Assembly: GCF_004339565.1 (NCBI RefSeq) | Contig: NZ_SMFZ01000002.1 | Location: forward strand, 1,612,001-1,676,000 | DNA: 64,000 bases | Direction: 5' to 3' | Source: Pseudonocardia endophytica | Lineage (GTDB): Bacteria; Actinomycetota; Actinomycetes; Mycobacteriales; Pseudonocardiaceae | Shown: positions 27,568 to 34,400 of the stretch, piece after piece | How the letters are laid out: every line of letters begins with the position of its first letter | Numbering within the stretch: position 1 is the first letter of the stretch | Translations under genes and position numbers: made by a program | Notes under the pieces: generated by a model | What the model was told of the DNA's origin: nothing | What the model saw: only the letters and a program-made list of their open reading frames with translations | The model's database searches: none

Positions 27568-28458
27568 TCAGGACGAGCCGAGGATCTCGGCGAGTGCGTC
27601 GAGATGCTCGGTCGCCTCGTCGAGACGTGCCCGCTTCTGGGCGATCACGACCCGGAGGGCCTCCAGCGGGTCGCCGTCTCCTGCGTCGTCCTCGACGCCG
27701 GTCGGCGACTGTGGTGGGGTCGTCCGCCCGCTGTTGCGTGCTACCTGGCGTTCGAAGACGATCTCCTCGACATGATCTGACGAGATGCCGAGCTCGTCGC
27801 CCCAGTGTTCGAGCAGTCCGACGTAGCGCTCGTAGTTGGCGACCGACCACGTCCCGTCCAATCGCACGTCGGCGTGCAGGAGGAACCAGCGGCGGACGAC
27901 CTGGTCGAGCACCGGTGCGGTCCGGTCACCGTGGGCGGCACGGTTCGCGCGGGTGGCGAAGTAGAGGAACTTGGTGCCGAAGGCCGGCCCGAGGTAGGTC
28001 AACCGGTTCCGGGCAATCACCCGGAACGCCGGTATCGGGCCGTCGTCACGAGCAACGGCGACGACACGGCGGAGGCGCTCGCCCGCGTCCAGGTTGAGGC
28101 CCAGCACACGCTTCGTCCGGTAGGCGCCGTACCCGACCGGGCCGTAGCCCCACACCATCGACGCGAGGAAGGCGTGCACGGCTGTCGATGCGTCGACGTG
28201 GGCCTCGCCGAAGAAGTCCGTCACACCCTCGCGGGAGATCGGGTTCGGCAGCTGTTCCAGGAACTCACGGTGGTCAGGTAGCTGTCTGAACCAGGCCTGC
28301 GGGTTCCATGAGGACGGGCGTTGGGGATGGCCGTCCTCCTCCGGATTCAGATCGTTCGGTGGGGGGATCAGGTCGTTCACCAGTTCCTCCAGGGTCCGAC
28401 GTCGGTTTCGACCGTAAGTCGTGAGCCAGTGGGTGCGGGGAGTCTTCCCGAAGTGCAC
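27568..28458 (-). CDS. OGG-fold-like protein (8-oxoguanine glycosylase-fold family), third gene of the ATPase operon
   Basis: 296 residues from GTG 28458, chosen because it begins 19 bases after the preceding stop; longer readings would run into that gene. The central part (VDASTAVHAFLASMVWGYGPVGYGAYRTKRVL, split about residues 85-120, then LTYLGPAFGTKFLYFATRA) resembles bacterial proteins with the OGG/HhH-glycosylase fold: helical, with an aromatic GYGPxGYG patch followed by GPAFGTKFLYF. Whether the catalytic Lys/Asp of true glycosylases exists is not clear, so base excision is not proven. The last 60 residues are charged and may form a coiled coil. It is co-transcribed with the HEPN-like and Rad50-like genes. 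Confidence 0.72.
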   Translation of the reverse strand: MHFGKTPRTHWLTTYGRNRRRTLEELVNDLIPPPNDLNPEEDGHPQRPSSWNPQAWFRQLPDHREFLEQLPNPISREGVTDFFGEAHVDASTAVHAFLASMVWGYGPVGYGAYRTKRVLGLNLDAGERLRRVVAVARDDGPIPAFRVIARNRLTYLGPAFGTKFLYFATRANRAAHGDRTAPVLDQVVRRWFLLHADVRLDGTWSVANYERYVGLLEHWGDELGISSDHVEEIVFERQVARNSGRTTPPQSPTGVEDDAGDGDPLEALRVVIAQKRARLDEATEHLDALAEILGSS

Positions 28459-28477
28459 CCGAACAGGTACCTGTGGA

Positions 28478-28831
28478 TCAGCGCACGAGCCCTTCGACGA
28501 CGCGTGTGGCCTCGCCGTGCCAGGCGCGGAGCTCGTCGGCGGTCGGAGCCAGTTCGTAGGCGTGGTGGTGCGCAGCACCGCTGAGACGCGACCAGAGTTC
28601 GGCGGTGATCGGGCCGACGTCCGGTTCGCGGTGCCTCAGCACGATCAGCTGCGCCCTGCGGTTGGTCGAGACCAGCTCCGGGCAGTGGTGCGTCCAGTAC
28701 CCGTCGATCGCGTGCTCGACGGCCAGGCGGATCAGCCACGTGCAGGCCCGCGGCCACACGGCGCGCTCCACCAGCTCGGGCTCGCGCAGCAGCCGGTCCG
28801 CCACGGCGAGCCGCTCGGCCGCCGAGGTCAC
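28478..28831 (-). CDS. HEPN-like small protein between ATPase and OGG-like genes
   Basis: 117 residues from GTG 28831, which overlaps the ATPase stop as GTGA; a GTG at 28843 is also possible. The chain is all-helical. Near the C-terminus it has R-x5-H (Arg82...His88, within WSRLSGAAHHHAYELAPTADELRAW), matching the R-x(4-6)-H active-site pattern of HEPN RNases and resembling the SAV_6107-like HEPN group. If active it would cut RNA or act as a nucleotidyl-transfer target. The GTGA coupling suggests fixed stoichiometry with the ATPase. HEPN identity is inferred from pattern only. Confidence 0.6.
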   Translation of the reverse strand: MTSAAERLAVADRLLREPELVERAVWPRACTWLIRLAVEHAIDGYWTHHCPELVSTNRRAQLIVLRHREPDVGPITAELWSRLSGAAHHHAYELAPTADELRAWHGEATRVVEGLVR

Positions 28832-31245
28832 CCCTGCAGCCACAGCGCCAGCTTCTCCACGTCGCGCAGGAACGGTCGCAGATCACCGGTCAGTCCCGCG
28901 TGCGCTCCCTGTTTGCAGGTCTGGAACGTGTCGGTCGCCCGGCTCCCCTGCGATGACGTGATGCGCCGCAACAGCTCCGAGCCCCTGCTCATGTCGTCGA
29001 ACAGGGCGAGTGTCGCCAGCTGGTGGGTCGTGTGCGCCGCCGTGATCGCCGCCTCAACGGCGGCGTGGGTCTCGCCCCGAGACAGGCGGGTGCGACGGAT
29101 CCGGGTGTGGCACGCGGCCTCGATCGCGCTGCGGCAGCACGTCGCGACGAGCTCACCGCGCACATCGGCCGGGACACCGCCCGCGCCGGCGAGCGCGGAG
29201 GCGTCCCCGAGATAGCGACGGACCGGGTCGCCGCTCGGATGGATCTCGACCGCGGACCGCTCCCGGCGCTGTACCTCCCAGATCACGGCCGGGACCTGGA
29301 GCCGACGGACGGAGTCGGCGAGGCGGTCGTCGTGGCTGAACACGATCACCTGACGGTCGCGCGCGATCTCGGACAGCAGCGTGGCCAGACCGTCCACCTT
29401 GGCCGGATCCATCGCCTGCACCGGGTCGTCGATCATGACGAAGCGGAAGGGGCTCTCCTCGACAGTGGCGCGGGGGAGGAACAGCGACAGCCCGAGCGCG
29501 TGCAGCTCGCCCTGACTCATGATCCCGAGTGCCGCGCCGCCGTCGGAGCCGTCGACGCTGACGTCGAGCGCGACCCGGCGCCGCGTTGCGCGTCCGTCGA
29601 GGCGGACCGGGCCCAGGTCCACATTGCTCTGCTGGCGCAGTGCGCTCCACACGTGCCGCGACGACTCGGCGAACGGCGCCAGGCGTTGGTCGCGAAGCTC
29701 GCCCGCGGTGGCAGTCAGCCAGGTGTCCGCGACGGCGAGGCGGTCGAGGACCGGCTGGCCGCCGCGTACCGCGAGCGCGTCGTCGTGCCACGCGGCGAGC
29801 CTCCGCGCCAGCGGCGCCCAGACCTCGTCGCGGTGCGCGAGTTCGGCCTCGGCGGCCTTGCGGGTCGACTCGAGCGCGGCCGCGGCGGGCCCGAACGCGG
29901 CGATGGCAGCGGCGGCCCCCTCCGCGTCCGTCCACGCGCTCCAGGCCGCGACCAGCTCACCGGTGTCGACCGGAGCGCCGGACACGGCGGCCGGTAGCGG
30001 AACGGGGAGCTGCCGCAGCGCGTCGCGGGCGTCGGTCAGGCGCCGCCTGGCCGCGCGCAGGGACGACGCCGTCTCCTCGAGCTCGGTGACCCGTTCGGTC
30101 GCGCGGCGGTGCCACTCGGCGTCGAGCGCGCCGGATCCGCAGACCGGGCAGGGCCCGTCGCCGTTCCCGTCGTGGTGTTCCACGGCGGAGCGGAGCAGGT
30201 GTGCAGTCTCGTCCGCGGCTCGGGCCTCGGTCGTGGCGATCCGGTCGTGCTCCTCCTGGGCGTCGCGTAACCGCTCCGCTGCCGCCCCCACCTCGTCGGC
30301 GTCCGGCAGCGTGATCTCCACCAGTGCCCGCAGGCGGCCGGTGGCCTCCGTGTCGAGGTCACTGCCGGAGGCCAGGTCGGCCACGGCCGCCAGATCCGGT
30401 GCCGTCTTCTTCAGCAGCTCGGCCGCGTGGGCCGCCCGCTCGTCGTCGCAGGCCTCGAGGTCGGACCGGAGCTCGCGGCGGGTCGCGCCCACGGCACGGG
30501 CGGACGAGTCGCGGACCTTCCGGGCCGACCGGATCCGGTCGTGCGCGGTGGTCAGGGGTCCGAGTCCGAGCAGCGCGAACACCGCGTCGTGCAGCTCGCT
30601 CGGCTTGCCGTCGATCAGGGCTCCGAGCTCGCCGTAGGACAGGAACGGCCGGTAGGTGACCATGTCCGCGCGCCAGGGTCCGCCGTCGTGGTCCACACGA
30701 CGGGCCTTCGGCTTCTGCAGCGTCCAGCGGGCGTCGTCCAGGTCGGCGTCCGCGGACCACCGGCGCTCGAGGCGCGTCGTCCCGGTCGACCCGGCGGTCA
30801 CCAGGTCCACCGCCACGCTCGTCCCACCGGTCGCGTGCACGTTGCGCCATCCGTCGCGCCAGACCGAGCCGCGGTTCGACCACCGGGCGCTGTCGCCTGT
30901 CAGCGCCAGCTCGGCCGCCTCGGCGAAACTGGACTTGCCTGAGCCGTTGCGCCCGGTCACGAGCGTGAGCCCCGGTCCGGGCCGCAGCGGCAACGTCGCG
31001 GGCTCGGCGATGCCGCGGAAGCCCTCGACGTGAACCGCCGCCAGATAGGCCTCCGGGCGCTCCGGGGCGGGGAGAGCGGTGTGCGGGTCGGCCGCCTCGG
31101 TGTTCCGACCGGCCAGCGCCTCGTCGAGGTCATGCTCACCGGACCATGCCGCCAGCACCAGACCGGCGACGTCGTCGTCGACCGCCGCGTCGGCCAGCAG
31201 GCGCTCGACGAGCAGGTCGTAGAGGCCGCGTTCGGCCTTGAGCAT
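28828..31245 (-). CDS. Rad50/SMC-like AAA ATPase with CxxC motif
   Basis: 805 residues from ATG 31245. Walker A GRNGSGKSS is near residue 100 after a ~70-residue N-terminal extension, a CPVCGSG motif near 363 sits in the middle of coiled-coil arms (zinc-hook-like), the ABC signature MSQGELHALGLSL near 573, and Walker B VMIDDPVQAMDP near 600, followed by the D-loop and FSHDDRLADSV switch His. The last 150 residues are an extra helical domain. It is thus a Rad50-type DNA-end or structure sensor, without an adjacent SbcD/Mre11. It heads an operon with the HEPN-like and OGG-like genes and is divergent from the giant helicase, suggesting phage or plasmid defence. Confidence 0.85.
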   Translation of the reverse strand: MLKAERGLYDLLVERLLADAAVDDDVAGLVLAAWSGEHDLDEALAGRNTEAADPHTALPAPERPEAYLAAVHVEGFRGIAEPATLPLRPGPGLTLVTGRNGSGKSSFAEAAELALTGDSARWSNRGSVWRDGWRNVHATGGTSVAVDLVTAGSTGTTRLERRWSADADLDDARWTLQKPKARRVDHDGGPWRADMVTYRPFLSYGELGALIDGKPSELHDAVFALLGLGPLTTAHDRIRSARKVRDSSARAVGATRRELRSDLEACDDERAAHAAELLKKTAPDLAAVADLASGSDLDTEATGRLRALVEITLPDADEVGAAAERLRDAQEEHDRIATTEARAADETAHLLRSAVEHHDGNGDGPCPVCGSGALDAEWHRRATERVTELEETASSLRAARRRLTDARDALRQLPVPLPAAVSGAPVDTGELVAAWSAWTDAEGAAAAIAAFGPAAAALESTRKAAEAELAHRDEVWAPLARRLAAWHDDALAVRGGQPVLDRLAVADTWLTATAGELRDQRLAPFAESSRHVWSALRQQSNVDLGPVRLDGRATRRRVALDVSVDGSDGGAALGIMSQGELHALGLSLFLPRATVEESPFRFVMIDDPVQAMDPAKVDGLATLLSEIARDRQVIVFSHDDRLADSVRRLQVPAVIWEVQRRERSAVEIHPSGDPVRRYLGDASALAGAGGVPADVRGELVATCCRSAIEAACHTRIRRTRLSRGETHAAVEAAITAAHTTHQLATLALFDDMSRGSELLRRITSSQGSRATDTFQTCKQGAHAGLTGDLRPFLRDVEKLALWLQG

Positions 31246-31432
31246 CGGCACCCCCGGTGATCGCGGTCTTGCGCACGGTAGTAGCCCGGGTAATGGTGGT
31301 GACCGTGCGCCCGTCTGTCGCAATATCGACTGCGCCATGCGCCGTTCCGGGTCGGACGATCGCCGCACCCGGACGGTAACGGGACGGTTCCGACGGGCGA
31401 CACACCGTTGGTCACGAGATCGGGGGAGAGCA

Positions 31433-34400
31433 GTGCGGCCGAGCGGCATGACGATCGACCTCGAGGTGCGGCCCGTTCTCAGCTACGCCATGGCGCACAA
31501 CGGCATCGCCGTGGTCACCCGGATCGTCGTCAGCCCGGCGCCGGGCGACGTGCAGGGTGCCCGGCTGCAGGTGCAGGTCTCCGACGCCACCGGCCCGATC
31601 GGCGAGTCGCAGGAGGTCCTCCTGGATCTGCGCGCCGGCGACTCCGCCGTGCTGTCTGACCTGCGACTGGCGCTCGACCCGACGGCGATGCTGCAGGTCG
31701 AGGAGCAGCGCCCGGGTACCGTCACGGCGCGCCTCGACGTCGACGGCCAGGTGTGGGCGGAGCAGGTCACGGCCGTGCAGCTGCTCGCCGCCCACCAGTG
31801 GACGGCCGGGCCGGTCGGGCTTGCGCTCGAGATGCTCGCCGCGCACGTCATGCCGAACCACCCGGCGATCACGGCACTCGCCTCCGAGGTCGCCGACCGT
31901 CTCGCCGCCACGACCGGTGATCCGTCATTACAGGGCTACCAGGCCGGTCCGGAGCGGGTGGACCGGATCGTCGACGCCGTCTACGAGGTGATGCAGGCCA
32001 GGGGCATCGGCTACGCGGAGCCGCCCGCGAGCTGGGCCGACGAGGGGCAGAAGGTCCGCACGCCGGGCGAGGTCCTGGACGGCCGGATCGGGACGTGCCT
32101 CGACACCGTCGTGACGATGGCGGCCGTGCTCGAACAGGCGGGCGTCCGTCCGCTGCTCTGGGTCGTCGAGGGCCACGCGTTCCTCGGCTACTGGCGCGAC
32201 GAGTCGTCGCTGGCCACCGCCGCCGAGTTAGACGTCGCCGGGGCTGTCAACCGGGTCGACCTGGGCGAGATCGCCCTGGTCGAGACGACGTCGCTGACCC
32301 GGGGCGCACACCGGGTCCCGGTCGCCGAGGCGCGCCGCACACCCGCCGCCCTGCACCTGTCCGGGGACCTGGCGCACGTCGTCGGCATCGTCGACGTCCA
32401 CCGCGCCCGCCTCGACCGGGTGGTGCCGTTGCCGGCGCGCAGCCGCGACGCCGACGGTGCGGTCCGGGTCACCACCTACACACCGGCCGTCCACACCCCG
32501 GCTGCGGTGCCGACGTCCGCGCCGGTCGGGGAGCCGCGCAGGCGTACCGCCCCGTCCGAGCCGCCGCGCGTCACCCGCTGGAAGAATGCGCTGCTCGACC
32601 TGAGCCTGCGCAACCGGCTGATCCACTTCACCGAACGGGCCGGTCTCGAGCTCCTGCTCCCGGACGGCGGCGCCGCGGTGATCGAGGACCTGCTGCACCA
32701 GAACACGTCCGTGACGCTGCGGGCCTCCGACGAGTTCGCGGCCGTCGAAGGGGCCCGAGGACTGCGGTCGGCACGCGACCTTCCCCAGGCCGTGCTTCAG
32801 GACTTGTTGCACGGCAAACGGAGTGTGCACGCCGACGTCACCGGAGAAGCGTATCCGGCCCGCATGCGCGGGCTCGCCTACAAGGCACGGACGATCACCG
32901 AGGAGACCGGCGCCAACAACCTCTACCTGGCGCTCGGCACCCTGGTCTGGGACCTCGACGGCCGGTCGCTGCGCTCGCCGCTGATCCTCGTTCCGGTGAC
33001 GCTCCGGGCGGCGTCCCGCGGCGGTCACTACCGGTTGACCCTCGACGAGGCCGGCACGTCGACGCCGAACTACTGCCTGATCGAGAAGCTGCGTCAGACT
33101 CACGGCCTGACGATCCCCGGTCTCGCCGAGCCGGCCGAGGACGGCGCCGGGATCGACCTGGACGCAGCGTTCGACGCCACCCGTCGCACGATCGCGGAGC
33201 GCGGCCTGGCCTTCCGCGTCGAGCCGACCGCCCACCTGGCCGTCCTGCAGTTCGCCAAGTTCCGGCTGTGGAAGGACCTCGACGAGAACTGGCGCGCGTT
33301 CGCGTCGAACCCGCTGGTCGCGCATCTCCTGCACACGCCGACGGAGGCCTTCGCCGACCCGGTTCCGGCCCCGGTCACCAGCGACCTGGACGGTCTCGAC
33401 GAGGACTGCCCTGTCCCGGCCGACGCCTCGCAGCTGCGGGCCGTGTCCGACGCCGTCGCCGGCCGGACGTTCGTGCTCGAGGGGCCGCCGGGAACCGGGA
33501 AGTCGCAGACGATCACGAACCTGCTCGCGCATGCGATCGCCCAGGGCCGCCGGGTCCTGTTCGTGGCCGAGAAGCGCGCCGCGCTCGACGTCGTGCAGTC
33601 CCGGCTCGACGCCGTCGGGCTCGGACCCCTGTCGCTCGACCTGCACGACAAGGGGAGCAAGCCGGTCGCTGTGAAGCAGCAGATCGCGGCCGCGCTGGAC
33701 CTCGCCGTCGAGGCGGACCGGGCGGAGCACGCCGGACGGGTCGAGGAGCTGCGTGCCGCGCGCCGGCCGCTGACCCGCTACGCGTTCGGGATGTCCGAGC
33801 GCAACGCGGCCGACTTCTCGCTCTACGACGCGCGGTGCGCGGAGCTCGCCCACGACGACGCCGACCTGATCCCGGTACCGCTGTCGGTCCCGTCCGGAAC
33901 CGACAGCACCGGCGCCGCACGTCTGCGGGAGATGTTCGGCGCGCTGCCCGCCGTCGTCGACGTCGCGCGTCCCGGTCCGGGCCACCCGTGGTCCTTCGTG
34001 GACCGACCGGCGGCGGTCGACGTCGCCGCGGCCGGGTACGCCGCCGGACGGCTGGACGCCGTGCTCGGCGCCCTTCCGCCCGTGCTCGCGCCCGGGCTGG
34101 ACGCCGCCCGAACGCCACGGGAGCTGCAGCTGCTGGCCGACCTCGTCGCCGCGGGTGTGCCGCTCGGTGTGCTCGACGAGGTGCGATCCGGTCGGTGGAA
34201 CGCGGCGGTGGACCAGGTGCTCGGCGACGTCGACCGGTTCCGGTCCGAGCAGCATCCTGGCCTGGACGTGCTGTCCCCGTCCGCCCTCGGCCTCCCGGTC
34301 GCCGAGATCGACCGTGCGGCGAACGAGGCCGCGGCGTCGGGCTTCTTCGGGCGCCGCAAGCGGGTCGATGCGGTCCGGGCGACCCTGGCGCCCGCCCTCC

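Noticed and set aside
28459..28578. Longer N-terminus for the OGG-fold-like protein
   Set aside because: It would overlap the HEPN-like gene by 101 bases and has no ribosome site.
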